Notes: generated by a model from the letters alone, not told the origin. A DNA stretch of 64,000 nt from Trichocoleus sp. FACHB-40 (GCF_014695915.1 NZ_JACJPF010000037.1:1-64000), one strand, 5' to 3'; positions 52,637-61,764 are shown, counted from the stretch's first letter. A program made the numbers and translations.

Positions 52637-53223
52637 GGCAGTATCTCCTCCCCAACAGCGGTATAGCAGCGCCAAGCATTTTTAGCATAGGGATCTTTCA
52701 CATCACACACACGAACCCCTTCTAAGGCAGCTCGTTGGAAGACTGCTAGCCGTCGAATTTCCGATTTAAAGATAGGTAGAGAGGCATTTTCAATCGTAGC
52801 TCTCGTTTCTGCTCCTACTTTGCTGGGATGAGGAGGAATCAGAGTTAGCAAAATTCGGTAGTTGGAAGTAAGGGCATGCAGCGCCGCCACCATTTGCAGC
52901 ATGGCACTGAGAGCCAGCGCATCAGGCGAAGTGGGCAAGACCAGTAGGTCGCAGCCTGATGCCAAGGTTTTGAGTTCCTCTGGAGCAGGTCGGGCGGGTG
53001 TATCAATCACAATATGTTCGTACTGTTTGGCAAAGCGGATTGCCTGCTTTTCATCCACAACCTTAAACGGTAATTTCTCTCGACTAGCCCACTCACTAGC
53101 ACTGCGGTTAAGATCCCCATCTACCACAAGAGTTGGAGCATGCTGTTGAAGGTAGGCAGCCAAATGTAAGGCCGTGGTTGTTTTCCCCACCCCTCCTTTA
53201 AATGAAGCAACCGTCACAATCAT
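52633..53223 (-). CDS. parA: ParA-family partition ATPase
   Basis: 196 aa from ATG 53223 (an earlier ATG at 53235 adds four residues). The deviant Walker A FKGGVGKTTTALHLA (9-22), Walker A' DGDLNRSASEW and Walker B HIVIDTPARP are all present. It lacks the N-terminal HTH of type Ia ParA, so it is a type Ib (ParF-like) ATPase, which fits its partner RHH protein. It separates plasmid copies using ATP-dependent DNA binding. The 55-bp block spanning its start is duplicated upstream. Confidence 0.93.
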   Translation of the reverse strand: MIVTVASFKGGVGKTTTALHLAAYLQQHAPTLVVDGDLNRSASEWASREKLPFKVVDEKQAIRFAKQYEHIVIDTPARPAPEELKTLASGCDLLVLPTSPDALALSAMLQMVAALHALTSNYRILLTLIPPHPSKVGAETRATIENASLPIFKSEIRRLAVFQRAALEGVRVCDVKDPYAKNAWRCYTAVGEEILP

Positions 53224-53379
53224 GGGATGCGGCAATGAGTCCTGATGGACAGATTCTATCGCAGTTCAAAGCGAAAAGCATCTAAATGCTTAAATGCTTG
53301 AATGTTTAAAAGCTTAGATCCACTGTCACAATCATGGGATGCGGCAATGAGTCCTGATGGACAAATTCTATCGCAGTTC
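53213..53379. repeat. 55-bp direct duplication spanning the parA start
   Basis: 53213-53267 and 53325-53379 are the same 55 bp with one mismatch (AGATTC against AAATTC), containing CACAATCATGGGATGCGGCA. The first copy includes the first codons of parA on the minus strand; the second therefore carries a decoy start with no gene behind it. Both copies lie directly beside arrays of A/T-rich boxes, so the duplication unit is promoter plus boxes. Confidence 0.92.
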
Positions 53380-53452
53380 TAAGCATTTAAGCATTTAAGC
53401 ATCCAATTGTTTAAATGTTTAAACAATTGGATGTTTAGATGTTTAATTACCA
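53274..53452. promoter_or_regulatory. Candidate plasmid centromere: two arrays of A/T-rich boxes
   Basis: Array 1 (53274-53314) and array 2 (53380-53452) consist of near-tandem (G/T)CATTTAA-type boxes and their complement TTAAATG(C/T), roughly 9 bp apart, such as AAGCATTTAAGCATTTAAGC at 53381. Array 2 contains a perfect palindrome: CCAATTGTTTAAA (53403-53415), TG, then its complement (53418-53430). Position immediately upstream of a type Ib parA with an RHH partner is where such centromere/operator sites occur. Confidence 0.72.
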
Positions 53453-53560
53453 ATGACTGTCGCAACAGGAAGCGATCGCACGGCAAGATAGCCGCCGAGA
53501 CTGCCGCTTCAATTCGCACTTCAAGACGCTTGACTCTGAACTTTAAACCACTTCTTAAAG

Positions 53561-53791
53561 ATGAACCCTTTCTCATCCAGTCTCGAACCATCTATAGCCA
53601 AGTACCTGATGTACTTTTCTAGTAAAAGCCTTCTGAAATATGCTCAGACAGAAGACCAGAAAGCTTACTGGGGTCATCTAGCTGCTTTCTATTTCGTTGT
53701 CTCCAACTGCTGGCAGGCAAAGCTTCAAGGAAATGACCCTTTCATTGAAGCGGTTGAGAACCGGACGCTCAATCAGTGTATGACGATGTAG
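53561..53791 (+). CDS. Small hypothetical protein
   Basis: 76 aa. It is helical with aromatic residues: SIAKYLMYFSSKSLLKYAQ, then EDQKAYWGHLAAFYFVVSNC. The composition is more protein-like than a random frame, but there is no recognised family and no good ribosome site (AAAGATGAA before ATG). It may be a real small gene or the remnant of a longer one. Confidence 0.4.
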   Translation: MNPFSSSLEPSIAKYLMYFSSKSLLKYAQTEDQKAYWGHLAAFYFVVSNCWQAKLQGNDPFIEAVENRTLNQCMTM

Positions 53792-53799
53792 AAACGGAG

Positions 53800-54235
53800 C
53801 GGACACCAGGGCGATCGCCGGTCGAGAAATGTACCTATCCCGACTGGCGATCGCTGGAAAGATGGGCCAAACGAGTGAAAACGGCTTTGTGCTACTGGAG
53901 CCAAACATCCAAGTTTTTGAGAAAACACCAAAGGAATCGAAAGAGACACTTAGGGCGGAGTGAGGCGCGATCGCTCAGATGTTGAAGCGCGATCGCGTTT
54001 GTCACCTTCAGGCGATCGCTCATGGACTACCCAGAAGTCCAACTTTTTACCGATACCACAAGTACAGAGCCAGAGGTGGGCTTAAAGACTAATCACCCAC
54101 GTATCATTACAGATTTGATTAAACGGTTTGACACCGCCAAGGAGCTGAGAAGCAGTAATCTATCGATTTCTGGGGGATTCGCTAAAGCGCGATCGCTACC
54201 AGCTTAATCTTTGTAATCCTTGTATAGTTTTTGCC
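53800..54235. other. HIP1-rich stretch
   Basis: Six copies of CGATCG-centred HIP1 octamers occur within about 400 bp (near 53809, 53849, 53967, 53989, 54012 and 54188), a dense cluster even for a cyanobacterium. The frames here (53776-53985, 54022-54207) are short and HIP1-driven, so I do not call genes. Confidence 0.5.
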
Positions 54236-54628
54236 GTGTATTCCACGAGATTAGATAGAGATCGCTGTCTCGACTTTCAACCCTCTGTTGAACCTGCTGA
54301 ATTGTGGGCACAAAAGGGAACGAGGTTTGTTGATAACGATCCCGTGCTGGAGCAACCAATTTATGACAGCAGACCAGGGTCTATGCCTTGGCAACGATTC
54401 ACGCCAGAGTCAAAGCTAGAGCTGCTGGATTATTACCCCATGTTTACGGGCAGATGTCCCTGCTGTGAGATACCCTTTGAGATGAAGAAGCCACCCTTAG
54501 TACATTGGGATTGCACCCGGTGCGGGTGGGTAGATTATTGTGTGAGCGCTCGCACTGATATAAACATCGTGGCTCAAACTCCACCGGGTCGCTTAACGGG
54601 GTTATTCACTAAGGTTATGCACGCTTAA
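54236..54628 (+). CDS. Hypothetical zinc-ribbon protein
   Basis: 130 aa. The C-terminal half has a likely treble/zinc-ribbon pair: GRCPCCEIPFE then WDCTRCGWVDYC, about 23 residues apart. The N-terminal half (SVEPAELWAQKGTRFVDNDP, then GSMPWQRFTPESKLELLDYY) is conserved-looking but not recognised. The zinc pair suggests DNA, RNA or protein binding; the plasmid setting suggests an accessory regulator. ATG 54236 follows TTTGCCGTGT without a good ribosome site, so GTG starts upstream are possible. Confidence 0.65.
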   Translation: MYSTRLDRDRCLDFQPSVEPAELWAQKGTRFVDNDPVLEQPIYDSRPGSMPWQRFTPESKLELLDYYPMFTGRCPCCEIPFEMKKPPLVHWDCTRCGWVDYCVSARTDINIVAQTPPGRLTGLFTKVMHA

Positions 54629-55147
54629 AAATGTTAGTGAAATCCAAAAAAGGGAAGAGTAAATATGCAGGTCGCTACATATCTATGAGCCGTATAACTA
54701 CTTTCTACAAAGCAAGTTGAGTGGGTAGCAGTAAACATGGAGTCAAAGAACAGTCAGAAGAGTTAGTGAGGCATTCTATCCTAATGATGGAAAAATATCT
54801 TCGCCAGCAAGCCCTTGACACTTTAATCGGCTAAAGGTTATGCTCTATAGCAGCACTAATTAAATATCCAATCCCAAAAAGGGCGACTCTGTATTGAGCC
54901 GCCCTTTTTGTTTTTTGGGCTAAATAAATTTCCACCAAATAGTTAGGAACTTAGCCTAAATAGCCGTAATAAATATTGCTAACAAATATTTATTACGTTG
55001 GGCAAATACCTTGAAGCTTCAACCTGATATTCTAAAAGCTTTTCCAGCTTTCTTGTCAGTCAAAGGTTAGAGGAAATTTGGATAAATTGAGTGTGCCATA
55101 CCGTTTATCCCACTACGTTACAAATAACCACTCTCGGAGAAAACAAA
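54629..55147. other. Gene-free stretch before the second recombinase
   Basis: Apart from the terminator at 54876, no gene or repeat was found. It is A/T-rich in its last 200 bp, which probably holds the recombinase promoter. Confidence 0.4.
54876..54909. terminator. Bidirectional rho-independent terminator
   Basis: AAAAAGGGCG-A-CTC with GAG-C-CGCCCTTTTT forms a strong hairpin flanked by A and T runs; TTTTTTGGG follows on the plus strand. Confidence 0.85.
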
Positions 55148-56866
55148 ATGTATCTCTTAATCAACCGCCCGCAAACTCTCGCCGATGCTTATCAGCTTTA
55201 TTCCGATGCTCTTAAATCGCAACATTTGGATAAGGAAACTGATGTAACAGCTTCGACTCGTACTGCTTTAATTCGCTTTACCTTACCTAAATGGGGATTT
55301 CCCTTACCGAATCGGAAAAAGCTCACACAAGCGGATGTTAACGCTGGTTTAGATTTTATGAAACAGGTTCCTATTCATGAATTGAATCATGCTCTTGAGT
55401 ACCAACAAGAAGTTTTTGTCAGTTTGGGCAATCCTGGTAGCTCTCGTACTTATCGCTTGCATCTAAAAAGAATGGTGGATTGGTGCCATCAGCAGTCTTG
55501 GTGGAAAGTTTCTGCCAAAACGGATGCTCACCAATGTTGTCCCCCAATTCGGATCAGCAGAGGTCGAGTCAGCGACAATGTTCGGGTCACTAATAAAAAG
55601 CTAACGCCTAGTTCTCCTAATTTTTCTTATGGGTTAAAAAACCCGGAAATTCCCAGGGAATTACAAGCCTCTCTCAACGATTTTTTAAAGTTTCAGACCA
55701 GCGTGATTGGCACTCGCAAACGCCAAGATGGACCCATACGTGAAGGTAGCGCTAAAGGTCACGTTAATTCAGCCAAAAGATTGTTGGGTTGGCTTCATTA
55801 TTACAAAGGCGTACTCCTGGAAGAGTTAAACCTTAAACAGCTCGTTTTTGGTAGTGGCTTAACCCCTGATGGTCAGCGAGATGAAGCGGCTATCGATAAA
55901 ACAATGGACTTGCTCGACGAACACCTGCAATGGTTACGAGAGACTCGCGAGGCATCCCCCAATACTGAATTAAAAGTTGTGGAAGCTAGTGTGGCAATCG
56001 CTAAGTTTCTCTATCACAAGGAATCTAAATGCCAATCTCGCCAGGTGGTGTCAAACAAACGGGTTGGATACAGAGATATTCCAATTATTGAGGAATTGCG
56101 GCGGTTGGAATGCGAAATTATGGTGCGGGTTAACAATACGCCTCGCAAATCAGATGAGTCGAAGAAGTGGATAACATGGCCGATGTTTAAAGCCTGTGCG
56201 GAGCGTTTGTTAGAAGAATGTGCACCCCGAACTAAATGCGGTAATAAACGTTCGGAGCAGACTGTGGCTCAAAGTCATCAAATCGCTTTAATTTTTCTGG
56301 TGCTAAGTTTTTTCCCTGACCGGGGACGCACAATTCGGGAATTGGAGGTAGGACGAACTTTAATTAATCGGGATGGTAAGTGGTTCGTTGAACACACTGC
56401 TGCTGACTTTAAAACTGGAGACAGCTACTGCAAGAATGGTCAGAAACGAATTGTTGAGCTTCCAGCGAATGTTTATCCGTTGCTTGAGGAGTGGTTATCT
56501 CAATGGCGGCAGGTTTTCAAACCAACTCATCCCTATGTTTTCACCCAACCCAATGGGAAACCGATGACTGATGGATCTCTGTACAACTATGTGCGGAAAC
56601 GAGTTTATCGCTTGACGGGCCAGGCTTTTACACCCCACATGGTTAGAGATGCAATTGTCACTCATCTGAAACTCTCTGGTACGTCAGATGAGGTGCTGGT
56701 GGCTTTAGCTGATCTGATGGCTCATTCTCCAGAGATGCAGCGCAAGGTTTACGACCGTCGTACTCCTGAACAAAAGGTGGCTCCTGCATTAATGGCGTTG
56801 CAGTCTTTACCTACAGGTTCTTTGCCTCCACCGCCGCCGTTATCGGTCAAGAATCCTTCAGAATAG
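55148..56866 (+). CDS. Large tyrosine recombinase
   Basis: 572 aa from ATG 55148, which has GGAG 10 bp upstream; the longer GTG frame from 55091 lacks one. The C-terminal catalytic domain shows the box I Arg region FPDRGRTIRELEVGRTL, a Lys-rich hairpin (ADFKTGDSYCKNGQKRI), HMVRDAIVTHLKLSG (H-x-x-R), LMAHSPEMQRKVYDRR with His and the nucleophilic Tyr. The ~330-residue N-terminal part is longer than in XerC/D-type enzymes and may hold an extra DNA-binding domain. It could mobilise the plasmid or resolve multimers. A large palindrome lies 330 bp downstream. Confidence 0.85.
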   Translation: MYLLINRPQTLADAYQLYSDALKSQHLDKETDVTASTRTALIRFTLPKWGFPLPNRKKLTQADVNAGLDFMKQVPIHELNHALEYQQEVFVSLGNPGSSRTYRLHLKRMVDWCHQQSWWKVSAKTDAHQCCPPIRISRGRVSDNVRVTNKKLTPSSPNFSYGLKNPEIPRELQASLNDFLKFQTSVIGTRKRQDGPIREGSAKGHVNSAKRLLGWLHYYKGVLLEELNLKQLVFGSGLTPDGQRDEAAIDKTMDLLDEHLQWLRETREASPNTELKVVEASVAIAKFLYHKESKCQSRQVVSNKRVGYRDIPIIEELRRLECEIMVRVNNTPRKSDESKKWITWPMFKACAERLLEECAPRTKCGNKRSEQTVAQSHQIALIFLVLSFFPDRGRTIRELEVGRTLINRDGKWFVEHTAADFKTGDSYCKNGQKRIVELPANVYPLLEEWLSQWRQVFKPTHPYVFTQPNGKPMTDGSLYNYVRKRVYRLTGQAFTPHMVRDAIVTHLKLSGTSDEVLVALADLMAHSPEMQRKVYDRRTPEQKVAPALMALQSLPTGSLPPPPPLSVKNPSE

Positions 56867-57028
56867 ACATAGAGAAGCGCATTAAGTTGAGATAATTTTG
56901 GCTCTGGATATCAATTTCTTCTGTTGCTTCCCAAAAGGTGTTTTTTGGAGCTGGCTTTTCAAACACTTTGTTTGGGTTTGAAAAGTCCTGTTAATTCTGA
57001 GCCTAGCGACTTTACAAAGGGACAGGAG

Positions 57029-57060
57029 CGTGGGCGTTAGCTTAAAGCTTAACGCCCACG
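57029..57060. terminator. Inverted repeat downstream of the recombinase
   Basis: CGTGGGCGTT and AACGCCCACG form a 10-bp stem with an internal AGCTT/AAGCT pairing in the loop. No T run follows, so it is either a factor-dependent terminator or a protein-binding site. Confidence 0.6.
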
Positions 57061-57197
57061 CCTAAGCATAAGGGCGAGGTTGTGGTTTTGTAGTAAATTT
57101 TCTGCTAACTACGATTGGCACACAATTGTTGGTGCGATCTCATTGCAATAGTTAAACGAGCGAGATCGCTCCGACGACAAACGCGATCGCTCAATCC

Positions 57198-57223
57198 CAT
57201 GGGCGCGGTATACCGCGCTCATG
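57198..57223. repeat. 26-bp near-perfect palindrome
   Basis: CATG-G-GCGCGGTA | TACCGCGC-T-CATG: the central GCGCGGTATACCGCGC is exact and the outer CATG arms match, with only one mispaired position. It lies in non-coding DNA, next to HIP1 octamers. It could be a recombinase core site or a regulator operator. Confidence 0.6.
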
Positions 57224-57392
57224 AACTACAACTAGCGATCGCTTACTCCCCGAAATAAGGAGTCCGCTCATATCTTAGATTTCGATTAGCAGCTAACAAT
57301 TTTATTTCCCAATGGCATTCATGGGGTATCCAAGCGTTCATGGGGTCATCAAGTGTTCATAAGTTGCTTGCCTCTTTGTCGCCGCGCTTTGA

Positions 57393-57516
57393 CTGCAATC
57401 GCTGGTACAACTTTAGCGCCGCCGCGATCGCATCCGAGCCTCATTGCATCTGCCTGCAATCGCTGGTACAACTTTAGCGCCGCCGCGATCGCATCCGAGC
57501 CTCATTGCATCTGCCT
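57393..57516. repeat. 61-bp tandem duplication
   Basis: 57393-57453 is repeated head to tail from 57454, essentially without change: CTGCAATCGCTGGTACAACT, then TTAGCGCCGCCGCGATCGCA and CCGAGCCTCATTGCATCTGC. The duplication includes one HIP1 octamer. Exact identity points to a recent event. Confidence 0.92.
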
Positions 57517-57859
57517 GAGTGCAAGGGTCAGATTTTCTTTGTGTCCCGGTTGAGACGGAATTTTCCGTTACTGCTTTTTCGGGAACGCGGTTCAAGCGAT
57601 CGCGTTAGCCCTTTGCTGCCATCTTCCAAAGCTCCGCCCTTTTTCGCGGGGAATCAATGCCCAAATTGCCTGCTTCGCCTGCTGGCAGAAGTGTCGAAGC
57701 ATCCCAAATACTGCAACCACTACATCTGAAGAATCCGCCATCATCAAGTAGTTTGCAGACTCTTCAACTTCTTCAGGGGTGAGTGCGAGTCCTCCCGCTG
57801 CGCTCCCCTCGTTGATAGGTTAGGAGGTAGTTTGGTCGTCTGGTTTGTCTAAATACTCT

Positions 57860-58590
57860 TTATTAGGCGTTGCCCAATAGAGAATGATTTAAGTAAATGC
57901 CGGAATCTGACGATGCTTGAGATAGTAGATGAGCAGTCGAACTGAGGTGGTTAACATCTGAACCGATTTGGAATAACACAACGTCTTGCGATGCAATCGG
58001 GCGCTTGTAATGCCGTAATCGGCAGTTTTCCCCTTCGACCCGAGTCATCCCTGTTTTACTGAACCATTTGGTCTCCATCCTCAATCACGCAAGCGTACAC
58101 CTTATAACCATCGGTGATATATAGAAAACTTGCCCAACCGATCACGATCTGCCACAAAGGCTTAAAGGTCTCCAGAGAGTGATCGCCCACCACGAACTTG
58201 AGGATGCCGGGATGTTTTGTATTCACCACCGTCCATAGCCAAATTTTGTTTTTTTTTGACCTACAAAGGTTTCCAACTCATCAAGTTGGGCTGTTTCGGG
58301 AATCTCGTAATTCTCCTGAGGGATCGCTGCCGCCGCTTGGCGCACCCAGTTGAGCACACTATTATGGTTGATGCCGGTAACGCGCTCGATCGCTCGAAAT
58401 CCCATGCCGTTGAGCGACATAGTGACGCAAAGGGCTTTGACCTGTGCACTGTAGCCCAGTTGGGGATTGTCTCGAAATTGGCGACGGCAGTCTCGGCACA
58501 GGTAGCTTTGCTTGCCATTGCGATGCCCATTTTTGACAACTTTGTCACTGGCGCAGTGAGGACAGTTCATCGGGACGTACCTCGGCTCTA
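57860..58590 (-). mobile_element. Degenerate IS1-family insertion sequence
   Basis: An IS1-type transposase is broken by frameshifts. The first part (58223-58570) starts MNCPHCASDKVVKNGHRNGK and contains the zinc-ribbon and HTH (SYLCRDCRRQFRDNPQLGYS; GMGFRAIERVTGINHNSVLN), ending FVGQKKTKFGYGRW. Catalytic-domain fragments then continue in shifting frames: VVGDHSLETFKPLWQIVIGW, and MTRVEGENCRLRHYKRPIAS, a conserved IS1 segment. CGTCTGGT near 57838 and its complement near 58628 may be weak terminal repeats. The element is certainly inactive. Confidence 0.8.
58223..58570 (-). pseudogene. IS1-family transposase, N-terminal fragment
   Basis: 115 aa: four-Cys zinc ribbon (CPHCASDK...CRDC), then HTH, then TAQLDELETFVGQKK, where the DDE domain should start. 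The frame ends 17 codons later; the rest of the gene lies downstream in other frames. The plus-strand frame 58217-58648 is its shadow. Confidence 0.82.
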
Positions 58591-58887
58591 CATCATTTCC
58601 TATTATGCAACGCCCTTTATTACCACCAGACGTGGCGGTTTGCCATAGAATCCAGAGCGGATGTTAACTACTAACGGCGCTTGGGTAGATACCTGATTGC
58701 CTTCTCCACTGAATGAACATCACTCTAGTTCAACTAGAACGCAGCCGACGAATTCTACCCTAACGCCGATTGTAGAAGCCCAAGGCTGAGCAAGGGGTGA
58801 CAATAGGACAGTGGTACTTAAGGCAAAGTACCCACTGTGACTCGCTATAGTTCTTGGTCTACGTAGTTTCGTGCAAAGGTAATTAAG

Positions 58888-60642
58888 TTGTTACAGCATT
58901 CTCGCCAGATGTGGCTCTACCTGGGTTTGGTCATTTTGACTAATATTTTGATGGCTGGGACAGCGCGCTCACAAACAATTGCTCCGGCTATTGCGCCCAA
59001 CCTTGTCACCCCGCCGCCACAGGACACATTACCACCTTCTCCCTCAACGTCGCCAACGCCTCCCCTACTACCTCCGCTGTTAAACCCATTACCGTCTCCT
59101 CCCGCGACTACAACTCCCGAAGAATCATTGGATAATGCTCCAGGGACCATCAACGTTGACCGTTATGAGGTCGTCGGTAGCACAGTATTCACCCGCGAAG
59201 ACTTTGAAAAGGTAACGTATCCCTTTACTGGAGAGAACATCACTTTTGACCAACTACTGCAAGCGCGTTCTGCGGTGACTGAACTCTATAAAAATCGAGG
59301 ATACATTACTTCTGGAGCTTACATTCCACAAAATCAAACAATCCAGATCGACGGGGGTGTGGTATTAATCCAAGTGATTGAGGGTGGATTGGAAGGTATC
59401 AAAGTGACAGGTACCCAGCGACTCAACCCCAACTATCTGCAATCGCGTTTAGCTATAGCTACATCAAAGCCTTTGAATAAAAAACGTCTACTTGAGGCTT
59501 TGCGTTTGCTCCAACTCAATCCCCTGATCGAAAACCTGTCTGCTGAACTATCAGCGGGAACCCAACCAGGGATGAGCTTACTAGAGGTGAGGGTAAAAGA
59601 AGCAAAAACCTTTCTCACCGAAACAGCAATTGATAATGAGCGATCGCCTAGTATTGGCAGCTTTGAACGCCGATTACAACTTACTGAAGCCAATTTACTT
59701 GGACAGGGGGATGGTGTAAATATTGCCTATACAAATACAGATGGTAGCGATAACCTAGATTTTAGCTATGAGTTGCCTTTGAACCCCCGCAACGGCACCC
59801 TCCGCTTCAGCTACGGCACGACATCGAGCAATGTGATTGAACGTCCTTTCGAGCGGTTAGATATCAAATCTGCCTCGCGCTACTACGAACTAACACTGCG
59901 CCAGCCAATCATTCAAACCGCCACGCAGCAATCTACCCAAGAATTCGCCCTCGGTTTAACAGCTTCTCGACGAGAAAGCGAGACTTCCCTATTAGACATC
60001 CCCTTCCCCCTTTCGCCGGGAGCTGACGACCGAGGACGGACGCGGTTGTCAGCACTTCGTTTTTTTCAGGAATGGACGCAGCGGAACAGTAGAGAAGTTA
60101 TAGCGTTACGTTCTCAATTTAGTTTCGGGCTGGATGCGTTTGATTCCACCATTAATGAAACTGCTCCCGACAGTCGCTTTTTCGCTTGGCGCGGGCAAGG
60201 ACAATGGTTTCGTCGCCTCGCTCCAGACAAGTTCTTGTTGGTGCGTGCTGATGTGCAATTAGCAGATAGAACGCTTATGCCTTTAGAACAATTTGGACTA
60301 GGCGGTCAAGCTAGCGTGCGGGGCTACCGTCAAGATATCCTGTTGAGCGATGATGGTATATTTGCATCTGCTGAGTTGCAGTTACCCGTTTACCGCACTT
60401 CTAGTGGGCAAGGTGTTTTACAAATTATCCCGTTTGTCGATTTTGGTACTGTCTGGAATAGCTCTGGTAGAGCTGAGACGAATTCTAATACTTTGGCATC
60501 TGTTGGTTTGGGCTTACAGTGGCGGCAAGATCGTTTGAGCGTTCGCATTGATTGGGGTGTCCCTTTAATTGATCTACCTTCGAGGAATGGAACATGGCAA
60601 GAGAATGGTTTGTATTTCTCTGTCAGATACAATCCCTTTTGA
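58888..60642 (+). CDS. Orphan TpsB-type outer-membrane transporter
   Basis: 584 aa from TTG 58888; ATG 58909 (MWLYLGLVILTNILMAGTAR) is the more likely start, directly beginning a signal peptide. A Pro-rich linker, POTRA domains (INVDRYEVVGSTVFTREDFE; VVLIQVIEGGLEGIKVTGTQ) and a barrel with FGLGGQASVRGYRQDILLSD and a final NPF complete it. It is a close paralogue of the 36514 transporter along the whole chain. No adhesin (TpsA) gene adjoins it: on the left is a dead IS1, on the right an IS630 fragment. It may export a TpsA encoded elsewhere or share the 38345 adhesin. Confidence 0.9.
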   Translation: MLQHSRQMWLYLGLVILTNILMAGTARSQTIAPAIAPNLVTPPPQDTLPPSPSTSPTPPLLPPLLNPLPSPPATTTPEESLDNAPGTINVDRYEVVGSTVFTREDFEKVTYPFTGENITFDQLLQARSAVTELYKNRGYITSGAYIPQNQTIQIDGGVVLIQVIEGGLEGIKVTGTQRLNPNYLQSRLAIATSKPLNKKRLLEALRLLQLNPLIENLSAELSAGTQPGMSLLEVRVKEAKTFLTETAIDNERSPSIGSFERRLQLTEANLLGQGDGVNIAYTNTDGSDNLDFSYELPLNPRNGTLRFSYGTTSSNVIERPFERLDIKSASRYYELTLRQPIIQTATQQSTQEFALGLTASRRESETSLLDIPFPLSPGADDRGRTRLSALRFFQEWTQRNSREVIALRSQFSFGLDAFDSTINETAPDSRFFAWRGQGQWFRRLAPDKFLLVRADVQLADRTLMPLEQFGLGGQASVRGYRQDILLSDDGIFASAELQLPVYRTSSGQGVLQIIPFVDFGTVWNSSGRAETNSNTLASVGLGLQWRQDRLSVRIDWGVPLIDLPSRNGTWQENGLYFSVRYNPF

Positions 60643-60801
60643 AATAGATCCTTTTAGGAGCAACTTTGACGCTATTAATTGTGCCGGGGCATAAAGCGGT
60701 GTCGTATGTGATTGCTCGTCTTACCTAAGTTCCAAATCTAGTACCAGACGGCACGAATGAGCCTATTATTTAGGGGAAAGTTGAGTGGAGCTAGATGAGT
60801 C

Positions 60802-61125
60802 ATGTACAGGCTGTCAGCAGCTCCTTTATCCCTCAGTGGGAGCGAACGAGAAGCATTAGAGAAATTACTAAGACGCCCCAGCACGGGTCAACAAAAAATC
60901 GCCCTGCGAGCCAAGATTATCCTGCGGACTGCTACGTGTGAGGGACATGGAGAGATTGCCCGTGGTTTAGGCATCAGTCGTGATATGAGTCGGTTATGGC
61001 GACGCCGATGGCTAGAGCTTTCAGGACGTGAGGTGCCGATAGGTAAGCGGCTGCAAGATGCACCTCATCCTGGGGGACTAGCTACCTTTAGCATTGAGCA
61101 AATTACCCACCTCTATGTTTTTTGA
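60802..61125 (+). pseudogene. IS630-type transposase, truncated N-terminal part
   Basis: 107 aa. The HTH region typical of IS630-family transposases is present: EREALEKLLRRPSTGQQKIA, LRAKIILRTATCEGHGEIAR, GLGISRDMSRLWRRRWLEL. It ends at GGLATFSIEQITHLYVF, where the family continues into a second HTH and the DDE domain. After the stop, traces may continue in other frames for under 100 bp, then nothing. The gene is therefore a remnant. Confidence 0.75.
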
Positions 61126-61764
61126 GATGGAATTGTGTGTTGGAGTGTCAGCACTCACCCAATTCGCCAAATTGGTCATGTGATGCCATCAGTGCTGTGT
61201 GCAGGATGAACTGATGCGTTGTTCTACCTTTTATCTGGTTCAGGCGGCTTCTTTTATCCGAAGCGTCTTTTTGTTACGAAACTTTATACTCAAAAAGTCA
61301 AAGGTTCCCAAGGTCAACGTTATAGCCTGTAAAGGAAACACCCAAAATCTTTGAACAACCTAACCGGACGCTCTTGGTGGTTCTGCTTTGGCACTCTCAA
61401 TACTCACCTATACTTGATACGGACACGGACGCTCCCCGTGTTTGAAAGTCTTAAGTGTCACGGTGCGTGACCTGAGTTTGAGCCACCTGACGGGAATTCG
61501 GACTGGTAGCTAATTACTGGCAAATCATCTTCGGACGCTCCTCCCCAAAGGATGGCGCTCTCTTAAGTCTTAGCTAGGCTCAAAAGCTTCCGCAGGAATT
61601 TCTCTCAACAGCAGTAGTTGGCACCAGATCGGATGTTCCGCTTGTATTAAGCGCCTTTGAAAATCTTTGTAACAATAAACGACGTTTCGCATAAAATTCG
61701 GGTTTCGTATCTGAGAAATAGATAGAGGTTCGCATCGGCTGTTCAATAACTTTTGGTGTCTTAA
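61126..61764. other. Gene-free region upstream of the second sigma/DUF1822/CHAT operon
   Basis: No gene is supported. The octamer GGACGCTC occurs three times (about 61368, 61428 and 61533), in each case in CGGACGCTC, within 175 bp. The operon's promoter must lie here. No tRNA, riboswitch or CRISPR-like array was recognised. Confidence 0.45.

Larger units (their letters stand above)
56867..57859. other. Repeat-rich non-coding region
   Basis: About 1 kb with no supported gene. Around 57313-57360 the block GTTCATGGGGT recurs twice with a third partial copy. A 61-bp tandem duplication follows. Short frames there (57353-57553, 57505-57729) are driven by these repeats and HIP1 sites and are not called. 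Confidence 0.5.

Noticed and set aside
53379-53591. Minus-strand 70-aa frame in the centromere-like array
   Set aside because: Low-complexity translation of the A/T-rich boxes (HLNIQLFKHLNN), caused by the repeats.
58217-58648. 143-aa plus-strand frame
   Set aside because: Shadow of the IS1 transposase fragment on the opposite strand.
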